NCBI GenBank assembly: GCA_002483085.1 | Contig: DLHF01000078.1 | Span: 1 to 36,044, forward strand | Direction: 5' to 3' | Length of the DNA: 36,044 nucleotides | DNA from: Ignavibacteria bacterium UBA7675 | GTDB lineage: Bacteria; Bacteroidota; Ignavibacteria; Kapaibacteriales; UB7675 | Shown here: piece after piece, positions 7,398-17,397 of the stretch | Position numbering within the stretch: position 1 is the stretch's first letter | Layout: each line of letters starts with the position of its first letter | The notes under the pieces: model-generated | What the model was told of the DNA's origin: nothing | Seen by the model: only the letters and a program-made list of their open reading frames with translations | Databases searched by the model: none | Translations under genes and position numbers: made by a program

Positions 7398-10300
7398 TTA
7401 CCGAAACTCGGCAATATCGCTCACGAGCAGGTACAAACGCCGCATACGGTACACAGGAAGCCTACTGCCTTCAAGACTGGAGAATGTAGCGATATCCAGC
7501 ATAACGCGGCCTTCATTAGTCGATGGATTATTGCTCAGGTACCAGTCCCGTATCCACTTGGCAATGCGGCACACGACGCTGTCCACTGTATCGCAGTTCG
7601 TACTCCAGTCCGTCGGAATAGCAAAATCAAACGGAGGCATCAAGAACAGCGGCACGGTAATATCGAAAGGCCCAGCACCGGCGCTGGGATCCAAACGATA
7701 CTGATAATTGCCGCTTATCCGCACAAGCTGCTGCGATGGTTCCGGCACTCCCTCGAAGTACGTGGAGAACAACACCTGTAGCCAGTTCACAAGCGATTGC
7801 GGAGGCTTCTGATCCGAAATCGTCGCCACATTGAACGGCTCCTCCCAGTCGAGCAATGGTGTCACAATATTGCTAAAGCGCACTGTGGGCGTGCGATACA
7901 GGAAGTTCGGATTGGTCTCGACCTCGCTGGTACAGGCGTGCTCTTCGTCGAACAGATTTTCATTGCGCGCAATAAACACTCCAGCCCACGCGTTCTGCGT
8001 TGCCATGATGTCGAGATATGGAAACTCAATCGTGCGAGTGCTCAATTCATCAGCTTCGGCACATGTAAGATACTGGTCGGGATTATCTACATTTTGGAAT
8101 ATAAAACTCCTGCGTTTTTCTTCGCCAGACTTCTGTGCATCTCCGTCGGGCACCAGCACCGTAGAGTATCCCTCGAAGTACGGCTCTGGAAATTCCACAT
8201 TTTCCCCTTCATTTAGCTGCGTCAGGTTCATCTGGAACTGCCCCTTACTATTGCAGAACTCTTCAACGCAGTATTCCAAGTCGCTTTCCGACACAGCCTG
8301 CGCCATGTATTTCTGCCGAACACTCAGCCACGAGCCCCACGCATTGGATGCAGCCTGCACGAGCTGGGTAAAGTCGCTCAGAATAACAGAGGCGGCCTGT
8401 ATCTGATCCATACTCGACGCCTGCGTAATCTGCGACACCATCGTGATCATATCCTCTTGCAGACCTTCGTAGACATTCACAAACATTGCCAATGCCTGGA
8501 ACAGATCGGGAACAGCCGCGAGCTTCATAGCAAGCTGCATCGACACAACATTGAAGCGAATGTTGGTGTGGATGCGATCCTGCGCTGCCGAAACTGTTTC
8601 GTAGGTGTAGCGATAGTTCCACCTGCGGGTATCGGCGAAAGGAATATCGCCCTCTTTCTCACTGCCCTGTTCAAACCACGGCAGAGCTCTTTGCCCAACC
8701 AATGAAGGCGGTGTGGGATATGCGCGAAGCGGTATCGGTATCGACGCTGCTCCAAGCGGTTCGGGTTCGAGCGGCACAACAAAATTCAGCCATGTCGATG
8801 CCTTGTACTCGCCAAACTCCGGCCCGAGAGTGCGGATGTCGTATTCTAAAGCATTGATCTTGAAGGCGAGGTCCAAGTTGAAGTCCGCTTGCTCTTCGGG
8901 CTGCTTTGCTGTGAACAGATAGGTCAAATACGATGTGGCCTTGTCCAATGCAATGCGCGTCGTCGAAATAGCGTATTCATCAGGTGTCGAGCTGCCGGGA
9001 TCGGCTGGCACAGCGGGCTGGCCGAACAGCGAGGACGACAAATCGCCTGCGCGAGGCGTCACCTGTACATTGTACTGCACAATAGCAGTAGTAGTGTATG
9101 CAGAAGCAAGGGTTGTTAGAAGAACCTGTTGCAGAGTCTCGGCAGCTACTTTCCGATTTGCTTCGTATGCAGAACCGCTCTGGTCTACCTTCAAATTCTG
9201 TACGAGCGGGTTGTCGTCCGCTGCATATGCCGCAGCGATTTGTTTCTTGGCATCGAGTACATCACGGTAATAGGTTGTTCCCAGCACCTGATCGACAATG
9301 AAGGCTGGCACGGTGTACATCGGTGTAAGGAACTGATCGACTGCTTCAAGGAAGGTACGCGCCCATACGTCGAGGTCGATACCTGCAAATGTCTTGATAA
9401 ACGCATGGTCGAAGTCGATACCAGTGCCCCGCATATACGGATAGACCGTGAAGTTTGTACCTGTAATAAGCTGGTTGGCAAGAGGTATCGGCGCGAAGAA
9501 CAAAGGATTGCCCTTGTCGATGCTGTACTGTATTCCGTTGGAACCAAACTGTGCAACCCACACATTTTTAATAGAGTCCTTCGCCGGGTCGTTCAAGTCG
9601 GCCGAACTGACAGCTATCTTGGTATTCGGATAAGCGCTTTCAAAATCCTTCGCGAATTGTTCGAGCGTGTAGTAGGAATCGTCCTCTTGCACACGATCCG
9701 TTTTTTCGGTAAGAGGAACCACAAGAGTGACTGCACGCTGCACTCCGGGCTCGCCGAGGAACTGGCCGTCGACATACTGTTCCTGCCTGCTGATTGTCCA
9801 CACTACCGAAAGCGCAAAAATTGACTCGGTATTGCTCAACTGCTCTTCCACCGACACAGCGATATTCGACGGCAGAGGCACAATCGGGATAACAATCCGC
9901 GTACCCTCGGCTGGAGCGAGCGGCACTCCGGGATTCAGCCTTTCGATGTCGGCAACCGACACACCAAACTGCTGAGCGATTGCCTCCAATGTATCGCCAT
10001 TCTCTGTTGTGTAATACGTGTAGGCAAACTCCGGCTGGCTGATAGTGCCCAGATAGGAGAAAATCGAACCGACAAAATCCACGACGGCAGATTTGTCTAC
10101 TGTCTCGATGGCACCACTCAGATTGGTCGTAAGTGTAATTGCTGTGTCGGCACATGAAAGCTGGTAGTACAACTGCCGGTACACTTCCTTGTCGGCCAGA
10201 GCCATGTCCTTGTACGGCACCGACGTTTCATCGTCGCCGGGCAGATAGTTAGCCGGATCGAACAGAAGCGCCACCGTCAGCATAGGAGTATCATTCCCTC

Positions 10301-13300
10301 CAACCGACTCAAGACCGAACCGATAGCCGGTGTTGACTGCAGGCCAGCCTGCCAAGCCAATGAGATCGTCGAAATAGCCGATGTCGATTGGCAGATTGTT
10401 GAGTATCGTGCCGGGCGCTGGCAATGCCGGGTCTGTGAACGGAGTATATGTCTGGTTGCCGAACATATCCTGCCATACTGCGCGTATCTGGAATAAACCG
10501 CCGATGCCCGCATACGGGTTCAGAGCAGGGTCGGGGGCACCAACCTGTGCCGAAGGCAACTGTTTTACAAAAGGCGTAACAGGAACAACTGTGTGGTATT
10601 TCCAGTATTCGTCCTCGACCGATTGCGCCGGACGCATGCGTGCGTCGATGTCCTGCTGCGAATTGTCGTTCTCGTCGAAGCCGATAGGCAGAGCTTCAAC
10701 ACTCGCATCGAAATTCTGATTCGCCACCACACCATAGCCGAGCAGGTTGTACAACAGTTCGAGCGAGTGATCGCTGTCGCGCGCTTCAAGGCTGACAGCG
10801 CCGTTGTCGAGATCGGGATTGTCGCGCCACAGTTCAAACGCAGCATTGCCTACCGGGATCGTCGCGTCGATTGTCGTGTACTGATCCGGAATAACAATTG
10901 TACCAGGGGCGAATATTCCCTCTCTGTCGAGATTGCTGTACAGCAAGGCTGCAACGGCAATGCGATTGCCAGCAGCCACAGACGCCGCACTTACACCTGA
11001 GTTCGCTATTGTTGTGGTTGTGCCGGGAATGTGCAACGCCGTCCACTTCACGATATTGTTGAAATCAACATCGGGGTTCAGTCCGCGAATAGATTCTTCG
11101 CTCACACTGTATTGTTGTGCAATCATTGCCAGCGTCCACGAATCGCTGTCGGCTTCGAATATCACACCGTCCAATGTCAACTGCACTCCCTGTGTAAGCG
11201 CATTGTCTTCCAGCAGATCGGCCAGCGTAGCAAGGCTGATGCGGTAGTCCGCAAGAATACTCCGCAGCTTCGTTGCCGATGTCAGTGAGAGATGCACATC
11301 GCGGCTTTCCGATTCCGCAAAAACATAACCGCCTTCGCCCGTGTCGTCGCCAATAATTGCGGAATTGACGCATTCCGGTAGCGCTTTGTCGGTGATGTTC
11401 AGCGTAACAACGAATGTCAATACTGCATCCTTGTTCTCATTAAAAATCGACGTTGGCAATCCGCTGTTAGCGGCATCAACACGATAGTACAAGAAGAACC
11501 CACCGGAGCGCACAACGCTTGTTTCCCATATCTGCAAAAGCGATTCGGCAGGCTGCTCGTTGACGAGATTGCCAACAGTCTCTTCTTCTGCGGCGAGTTT
11601 CATTTTCGCCGCTGCCATAGGCGGATTCGATACTGTCGACAAATTTGTCTTGAGAATAAACGCGCTGATGTTGTCCACACCATCGCCTATCAGGCCGGAA
11701 GGGGTTGCGCTTGCGGGATTGGGATTGTAGAGAATATTTACCTGATGGATAATCGAAGGATCGGTATTGTAGTAATACAGCAGCAGGTCTTCGAGCAGTT
11801 GTTTTCCGGCGTCGTCGGTGCCGAGAATTTCGTAGGTAAATGGCTCTACACCCGTGCCATCAGCAAGAGCAACCTGCCGCACTGTTACTTGTATGCGCGT
11901 CGACCATGCGTAGTTCTGCACCGCCAATTCCGTCATGGGCTGGTTGGCCTGCTCCTGCCTGCCGATATACAACTGCATCAAAGGCAGCAGCGTTTTTGCC
12001 TCGCTGGTCGCAGCCATGAGCGAAGCAGGGAAATTCCATATTGTCGGTTGTAAAAATGATTTGCTGTCCGGGGCTGTATTGGGCAGCGACACCGGCGCAC
12101 CGCTTTGCCACAACAAACCGCTCGTCAGGTTGTAGCGAGCTGCTTTCTGGCGGAATATCTGCGACTGCCGGAACAGATGTATGTCGGGGTCGAGTTCCGT
12201 TTTGGCAAGGGCATTTATTTCGTTGATCTGGTCGGATGTAAATTTGATCTGCACCTGCGTAGCCGCAGCATTGGTGGCACTGCGTAATGCCATTTTCGCC
12301 CGAGCTGTCGTTTGCGGCAGTTCGAGCTGCACAATCAGTTCATCGGTCTCTACCAGAGTCGGCAGCACAAACTCTTGGCCTGTAAGCGCATACAGAGCAT
12401 AGGTCGCTGCGCTGGCCCACTCGGCATCGAATACTTCCGAGGTCGTGCCGCCCGGAGGTGGTACGCGCATACCGTGCAGCAAATATCTACCCGACATACC
12501 GCCGAGATTAACAAAGCTGAAGTTCTCTTCCATCTTGTCAACAAGCGTCTGTACCTTAATCGACTCAAGGTTCGGAAGCGTCACCGTCTGGCCTGTTGCA
12601 AAGATACCTGTACGACTGCTGTTGGCGTCTGCCAAAGCGGCAATCGGTGCATTGAAGAGATTGGAAAGGCTGTTGAACGAATCGCCCTCGGAAATCTGCC
12701 TGTCGAAATCGACGATAGAAATGGGAGTAAACGCTACTAGCATCGTGGTAAGTGCGCGGTTGAGAACAACGATCTCGCCCGGCGTTGTACCATTTTTATC
12801 AGCAACTTTCTTCAGCGTGTCGCGTGCCTCCACAGGATAAGTTTTGCCATTCCCTACTGCCAGCAGCACTCCTTCGGCAAGGAGGTCTGGTACGTCCTGA
12901 TTGAGCGCGCCAAGCCTGCGCAGGAAGTCGTCTGCATCCTGGCTTACAAACAAACCGGCGATAGCGTCGAAGCTCTGCCCGCTCTGCACCTGGTACACAA
13001 TGCCGCTCAGCGTCAGCGTAGATACACCAAGGCTCAGCGAACTGTTGTTCGAAGCAATCAATGCGGGTGTGCTGCCCAAGTCGTTGGACAAACCCTGCAA
13101 GGTATCGGTCGCCTGCGCGGAATGGTTGAAAGAGTCGAGCAAATCCATCGCGTTCTGCACATTGGCGCGCGCCAGAATCGTGGCAAAATCGCGAAACATG
13201 TAGGTTGCAAGCGACTGTTTACCTGCATCTGTTGCAAGCATCTTTCGCATTGTCGCATTGTCGTCGGAGGCATCGGCAAGAGCTTCCATCTCATTGCGGT

Positions 13301-16300
13301 AGCGCACTGCCAGCTTTTCGAAGTACGCCTGAAGCTCGGCATTGTAGTCCGCATTCACCATTGTCTCGGTAGCGAAATCTACAGTCTTCACTTCGGCGCC
13401 ATTCAGTGTTGCTGTCATTATCAGATCGGGGATGACCGGCAGTACACTTACATTAAACTCACCGGCATCGGCAGGTGCTTCGAGCATGAGATTAAAATAG
13501 CTGTTCAGGAACCCGATAATTTGCGAATAGGTCAACGGGGGTTCGCCCGGTTCGGCAGATGCAAGCCAGTCGAAAATATCGCGCAGGTTCTGGCGCGTCA
13601 CCGTCTGGTCGAGCACTTGCTGGACATTAGTAATAGTCGTACCTGTGTCGATCAGCGAGGCAATCGCCCACAGGAAAATGGACTCGGCCAGTTTTGAAAA
13701 ATCATCGCCTTCGTCGCCCGGTTGGCCACCGTCGCCGAGCGTCCGCAAATACAGTACCGTGGCAAAAAGCGCCTGCTGGTCGGCACTGCTTCCGGCACCA
13801 CCTGCAACCGCTGCGGTGATCTGCGGCAGAAAAAGGATCGCGAGGTCTTCTTTGTCCGTCAGCTCAAACGGCTTCCAATTCATATCCGCCGTTGGTGCCA
13901 CTTCACGAGAGTTCAGACTGCGTAAACGCGGCCTTCCGCTCGGGAGTGCAGCCAACTTCGCCGTTTGCGAAGTACACAGCCAGGGTGCTGTACCCGAACC
14001 CATGTTGATTGTAAAAGATTCCTTGATCACTGCCGAGAACGACAATCGAATGTTGATCTTGAACAATCCGAGATTGATACGCACCGTCAGGCTTACTCTT
14101 ACACCAGCCTCGAAGTACAGCACCATAGGCTTGTACGACTCGATGGTAATTGATACCATCGCATATACTTCGATACTGACGTCGGCCTGAATAATGGCAA
14201 AATCTACTTTCCCGTAAATTTTTCCCACGATGGCAAATGTACCCTTCAGCCAGTAGTACATGTCGTCCCGTGCCTGTGGGTTCAGTGTTTTGTTGGGGTT
14301 GTAAAATGCAAATACCCCTTCCACGATTCCCCGGAATGTAAGGCTCAAACCCGCCTTCAGAATACCGGCATTGATGCTTTTGCCGAGGCCAATGTCGAGG
14401 CCAATGCCAAATTCTATTACCGGATTGAAGGTGCCGCATTCCGCATTGTATGCGGGTAGCCGCGTTGATGTTTGCTGGGAAAGCATCGCGAAATAGAAGC
14501 CACCCGAACCGATGAACGGAAATACCTGCACAGAAAAAGAGCGCGTGAAGTCGTTGTTCGTCGGGAAACCAAAATCCAGTTTGAAATTGCCATTGGTGTA
14601 AATCGCAATGCCGATCACCGGAATGGTAAACGATATGGCACCAAATTGCAGCGTGCGCATTGCGTCCGGCAGGCGCAGTTCCATCTGGAACACGCCGATT
14701 GTATCTGTAATTTTTCGGTATAGTATCTCGAAGCGCAGCCCTGTAAAACTTTTCAGTTTATCGCCCGACACCGATACCAACAAGCCGTATAAATTCGGAT
14801 CGTTGAGAATAATGCTGATGTCTATCGCGCTGATAACGCGCATCTGTGCGGCGATCATCCAGTTGCTGTTGGAGTCGAACACTAATTCGCCCGCTGCAGG
14901 CTGGGTGCCCACTGGCACTTGCGTAGGCGGCTTCTGCTGGAAAGCAGTGCGCATCGCCGTCATAATCTGCGACATAGAAGCATTGAGCGGCAGGCCGTCG
15001 ATGCTCACGCGCTGGCCGAATGCCAAGAAGAATAGCTCGAACGTGCTGTCGCCACCGCCCGGCACTGGCGGAATTGTCGTGGGGTCCAGCAGGTTCATTT
15101 TTGTAAGCGGCTGGCCAAAGAAGGAACCTTCGATGTCCAGGTTGACTTCTTTCTTGGTGCTGTCGTAGTTTACCGAAAGAGCACTTACTGTGATAAATCC
15201 AAGATTGATAGAGCGCTGCAACTTGTAGGTGATGCCCCATGTACCGCGCGTTACGTTGATCGTAATTCCCAAGCCCGCGAGGTTAATCGTATTCAGCAGA
15301 TTCCAGGGCGAAGGCAGCGAATACTCTTCGTCGCCAGTGACAACCGACATCATGTAGGCGATGAAATCACCCACCGACCAATTGCCAAATCTCACATCAA
15401 AAATTGTGTCGATCTCCGAGCCTATCTGCGCTGTAATATCAAACGTAAATCTCTCGATGGCGAGCTGTCCGGAAAGATGCCCTTCGTATGTTGTTTTTCC
15501 TGCGCCAAATGTCGTGGTGACTGAAAGCGAAACATTGTGCAGCGCAAGGTTGAACAGATTAAAGAAGTTAAAAGCAATATTTGCTTCAGCGTTGAACTCC
15601 CACACTTTGAGCGGGCCGGTAATAGCAAACGACAAGCTAAAATTCGAGAAGGAAAAAGTGGCGAGGTCTTCCGGTATTTTTGGATTAGACGAACTGTACA
15701 GCGAACCGTCGAACAGCAGATTGCTGAGGTCCGCAAGTGTAAATGTAATGGTGCCGGGATACCTGCCCGTAATACTGAAGTCGCCGCCGCTTGCGAGAAA
15801 TATTTCGATGATAAATACGAAATCCTCAAGCACTGTAAGCTCGGCATACAGTGCAATGCTCTGGCGGCGCGATGTGTCGAGCGGCATAAAAATAGACCAC
15901 GTAACATCGACATACACCGAGAATTTGCCGGGAATAATTTCGAGCTGATCCAGCGTGCCTACTGTTGTTTGCGTAAGCAGCAGCACCGGGCTCGGCTTGA
16001 TAGCAAAGTAAAAGTTGATGTTTTTGATATTGAAGAGAGCGAGAAATTTATCGCGGAACCAGTCGGGCATCAGATCGTTCCAGGAGCTGCCCGGCCCCAT
16101 CACAGAAGTAATCCCATTCTGCGAAGTTTCTTTTTCAAGTGCGGGCTGGACGCCTATCATCAGCCCCTTGTCGTTGTTGGTGAGCATCGCCGCTACGTCG
16201 AGGCTGAATACAATGGGCGAAACACCAAGCTCGACAAAACCGCCAAAGCACAGTTGTTGGTTCTGTGCGTATTCGGGTTCGGCGAGCACTGCCCCTTCGT

Positions 16301-17018
16301 CGTCTTCCTCCACGAGAATAAAATCGAGATCCGCGCCAATGAACACGCGGCTGAGCGCGATAAAATTCAGATCGATGGAGATATTCAGTTCGGCTCTGAA
16401 ATTGGCCGCCGGCCCAAGGCCCGTTTCGCTTTCATAGATGGAACCGTGCCAGAAATATGGATTATTCGAAATAGTGCCACTCACGCTTTCGAGCAATGAA
16501 GTAACAACAGCAAAAGCTCCGCTGAGCTTTGTACCCGCGCGGGCGTTCAAGCCCTTGATAAGAGCCATGCTTACCTGGCTTCCGTACCAATCCAGCGCGA
16601 TTGTCTGCGCCCATGTAGAGAATACATAATGTGGCTCGATCAGCACAACATCATCTATCGGAAATCCCGCAAAGCTATCAAAGCTCACGCCGAGCGACCA
16701 GTCCGATGGCAGTTCTGTTGTCATTACAAACTGGATGGCTGTCGTGCCACCATCGGCAACTTCCTGAAACACGATGGTTGTCACCATGTCCTCCACATTC
16801 AGGAACGACGTCAGCCCTTTTGCAGTCACACTCACGCCCGGTATCATGGTGATGTCGGCTTGTTTCGTGTCTGTTACATCAATCGTGCCGCTGTCAATCT
16901 GTAGAGCTTCCTGAATCAGCGCATCGAGTCCCGGCGTGCCAGTCGTCGCTTCATTGATACTGAGCGTACCTGATGCGGCCTGATGGAGAAGTTCCTGATA
17001 AAGTAGATCGAGTGTCAT
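7398..17018 (-). CDS. Giant 3206-aa LysM-module protein, function unknown
   Basis: The frame is one uninterrupted ORF of 9.6 kb. The start at 17018 has GGGG six bases upstream, and the N-terminus (MTLDLLYQELLHQAASG) is not a signal peptide. Residues about 50-1010 are built of many amphipathic beta strands (for example FSVYVDVTWSIFM, FNAEANIAFNFFN, IGLDIGLGKSINAGI); the style recalls the uncharacterised DUF6603 family, at low confidence. Residues about 1050-1335 are mainly helical. LysM-like modules with the pattern GDTLEAIAQQFGVSVADIERLNPG occur at about 1340-1388, 1391-1435, 1440-1483, 1950-1999 and 2335-2378, with weaker ones near 1910 and 2005. Between and after them lie beta-rich regions of unknown type to the C-terminus. 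No catalytic motif was found. It is downstream of a nuclease gene and a second beta-rich gene on the same strand, separated from the nuclease by 379 bp that hold repeat copy B. Confidence 0.85.
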   Translation of the reverse strand: MTLDLLYQELLHQAASGTLSINEATTGTPGLDALIQEALQIDSGTIDVTDTKQADITMIPGVSVTAKGLTSFLNVEDMVTTIVFQEVADGGTTAIQFVMTTELPSDWSLGVSFDSFAGFPIDDVVLIEPHYVFSTWAQTIALDWYGSQVSMALIKGLNARAGTKLSGAFAVVTSLLESVSGTISNNPYFWHGSIYESETGLGPAANFRAELNISIDLNFIALSRVFIGADLDFILVEEDDEGAVLAEPEYAQNQQLCFGGFVELGVSPIVFSLDVAAMLTNNDKGLMIGVQPALEKETSQNGITSVMGPGSSWNDLMPDWFRDKFLALFNIKNINFYFAIKPSPVLLLTQTTVGTLDQLEIIPGKFSVYVDVTWSIFMPLDTSRRQSIALYAELTVLEDFVFIIEIFLASGGDFSITGRYPGTITFTLADLSNLLFDGSLYSSSNPKIPEDLATFSFSNFSLSFAITGPLKVWEFNAEANIAFNFFNLFNLALHNVSLSVTTTFGAGKTTYEGHLSGQLAIERFTFDITAQIGSEIDTIFDVRFGNWSVGDFIAYMMSVVTGDEEYSLPSPWNLLNTINLAGLGITINVTRGTWGITYKLQRSINLGFITVSALSVNYDSTKKEVNLDIEGSFFGQPLTKMNLLDPTTIPPVPGGGDSTFELFFLAFGQRVSIDGLPLNASMSQIMTAMRTAFQQKPPTQVPVGTQPAAGELVFDSNSNWMIAAQMRVISAIDISIILNDPNLYGLLVSVSGDKLKSFTGLRFEILYRKITDTIGVFQMELRLPDAMRTLQFGAISFTIPVIGIAIYTNGNFKLDFGFPTNNDFTRSFSVQVFPFIGSGGFYFAMLSQQTSTRLPAYNAECGTFNPVIEFGIGLDIGLGKSINAGILKAGLSLTFRGIVEGVFAFYNPNKTLNPQARDDMYYWLKGTFAIVGKIYGKVDFAIIQADVSIEVYAMVSITIESYKPMVLYFEAGVRVSLTVRINLGLFKINIRLSFSAVIKESFTINMGSGTAPWLCTSQTAKLAALPSGRPRLRSLNSREVAPTADMNWKPFELTDKEDLAILFLPQITAAVAGGAGSSADQQALFATVLYLRTLGDGGQPGDEGDDFSKLAESIFLWAIASLIDTGTTITNVQQVLDQTVTRQNLRDIFDWLASAEPGEPPLTYSQIIGFLNSYFNLMLEAPADAGEFNVSVLPVIPDLIMTATLNGAEVKTVDFATETMVNADYNAELQAYFEKLAVRYRNEMEALADASDDNATMRKMLATDAGKQSLATYMFRDFATILARANVQNAMDLLDSFNHSAQATDTLQGLSNDLGSTPALIASNNSSLSLGVSTLTLSGIVYQVQSGQSFDAIAGLFVSQDADDFLRRLGALNQDVPDLLAEGVLLAVGNGKTYPVEARDTLKKVADKNGTTPGEIVVLNRALTTMLVAFTPISIVDFDRQISEGDSFNSLSNLFNAPIAALADANSSRTGIFATGQTVTLPNLESIKVQTLVDKMEENFSFVNLGGMSGRYLLHGMRVPPPGGTTSEVFDAEWASAATYALYALTGQEFVLPTLVETDELIVQLELPQTTARAKMALRSATNAAATQVQIKFTSDQINEINALAKTELDPDIHLFRQSQIFRQKAARYNLTSGLLWQSGAPVSLPNTAPDSKSFLQPTIWNFPASLMAATSEAKTLLPLMQLYIGRQEQANQPMTELAVQNYAWSTRIQVTVRQVALADGTGVEPFTYEILGTDDAGKQLLEDLLLYYYNTDPSIIHQVNILYNPNPASATPSGLIGDGVDNISAFILKTNLSTVSNPPMAAAKMKLAAEEETVGNLVNEQPAESLLQIWETSVVRSGGFFLYYRVDAANSGLPTSIFNENKDAVLTFVVTLNITDKALPECVNSAIIGDDTGEGGYVFAESESRDVHLSLTSATKLRSILADYRISLATLADLLEDNALTQGVQLTLDGVIFEADSDSWTLAMIAQQYSVSEESIRGLNPDVDFNNIVKWTALHIPGTTTTIANSGVSAASVAAGNRIAVAALLYSNLDREGIFAPGTIVIPDQYTTIDATIPVGNAAFELWRDNPDLDNGAVSLEARDSDHSLELLYNLLGYGVVANQNFDASVEALPIGFDENDNSQQDIDARMRPAQSVEDEYWKYHTVVPVTPFVKQLPSAQVGAPDPALNPYAGIGGLFQIRAVWQDMFGNQTYTPFTDPALPAPGTILNNLPIDIGYFDDLIGLAGWPAVNTGYRFGLESVGGNDTPMLTVALLFDPANYLPGDDETSVPYKDMALADKEVYRQLYYQLSCADTAITLTTNLSGAIETVDKSAVVDFVGSIFSYLGTISQPEFAYTYYTTENGDTLEAIAQQFGVSVADIERLNPGVPLAPAEGTRIVIPIVPLPSNIAVSVEEQLSNTESIFALSVVWTISRQEQYVDGQFLGEPGVQRAVTLVVPLTEKTDRVQEDDSYYTLEQFAKDFESAYPNTKIAVSSADLNDPAKDSIKNVWVAQFGSNGIQYSIDKGNPLFFAPIPLANQLITGTNFTVYPYMRGTGIDFDHAFIKTFAGIDLDVWARTFLEAVDQFLTPMYTVPAFIVDQVLGTTYYRDVLDAKKQIAAAYAADDNPLVQNLKVDQSGSAYEANRKVAAETLQQVLLTTLASAYTTTAIVQYNVQVTPRAGDLSSSLFGQPAVPADPGSSTPDEYAISTTRIALDKATSYLTYLFTAKQPEEQADFNLDLAFKINALEYDIRTLGPEFGEYKASTWLNFVVPLEPEPLGAASIPIPLRAYPTPPSLVGQRALPWFEQGSEKEGDIPFADTRRWNYRYTYETVSAAQDRIHTNIRFNVVSMQLAMKLAAVPDLFQALAMFVNVYEGLQEDMITMVSQITQASSMDQIQAASVILSDFTQLVQAASNAWGSWLSVRQKYMAQAVSESDLEYCVEEFCNSKGQFQMNLTQLNEGENVEFPEPYFEGYSTVLVPDGDAQKSGEEKRRSFIFQNVDNPDQYLTCAEADELSTRTIEFPYLDIMATQNAWAGVFIARNENLFDEEHACTSEVETNPNFLYRTPTVRFSNIVTPLLDWEEPFNVATISDQKPPQSLVNWLQVLFSTYFEGVPEPSQQLVRISGNYQYRLDPSAGAGPFDITVPLFLMPPFDFAIPTDWSTNCDTVDSVVCRIAKWIRDWYLSNNPSTNEGRVMLDIATFSSLEGSRLPVYRMRRLYLLVSDIAEFR

Positions 17019-17397
17019 AGTGTACCCCGTTAAAAATCAATGAAGCGTTCACTTCTTCTCTTCCTGTCATTCTCAATGGCGCAAGAGCACCATCGCTTTG
17101 CATGGAATGGCATAGCTGGCCTTCGCCGTATCAGCAGCATTGCACGTTAGCACGCCGCTGTACAATACGCATTCTTTCTTGTGCACCGGCGTCTTCGCCC
17201 CGGCACCCGGTCGCTGTCACCGGTCGCATTACCGTTGGACGGTTGTCCAAGCGCTTTGCGCCAAGCGCAGAAGGAGGAACAACACGCGGCGGCGGTGCTG
17301 CGCGGTGCAGAGGCCCGCCCATATGGGCGGCTCCGGCCAGAGACCGAAGCGCCTCGAAAAGGCATTGCTCTGGCTGCCCCATACTGGTCATCAATTC
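17019..17397. other. 379-bp gap between nuclease and giant gene, containing repeat copy B
   Basis: The gap holds repeat copy B (17209-17334) and about 190 bp of unique sequence before the giant gene. No TAnnTTTG promoter box was found in front of the start at 17018, only the ribosome-binding GGGG at 17025-17028. The giant gene may therefore depend on read-through from the upstream genes, or on a promoter I cannot recognise. Open frames across the gap on both strands are Arg/Ala-rich and not credible genes. Confidence 0.6.
17209..17334 (+). repeat. Dispersed intergenic repeat, copy B, ending in a 16-bp palindrome
   Basis: The element starts GGTCGCTGTC (17209-17218) and has GCGCAGAAGGA, ACAACACGCGGCGG, and GTGCTGCGCGGTGC (17295-17308) in the same order as copy A. 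It ends in the perfect palindrome CCGCCCAT/ATGGGCGG (17315-17330). Between copies the middle segment differs (an insertion or deletion of a few bases plus substitutions). The palindrome arms also differ in sequence but stay self-complementary, which suggests that the hairpin shape is what is kept. Confidence 0.75.

Noticed and set aside
7398..17018. Reading the giant protein as an insecticidal Tc-type toxin subunit
   Set aside because: Size and lack of signal peptide fit, but I could not find Tc-specific motifs, Rhs/YD repeats or a TcB/TcC partner, so I did not name it so.
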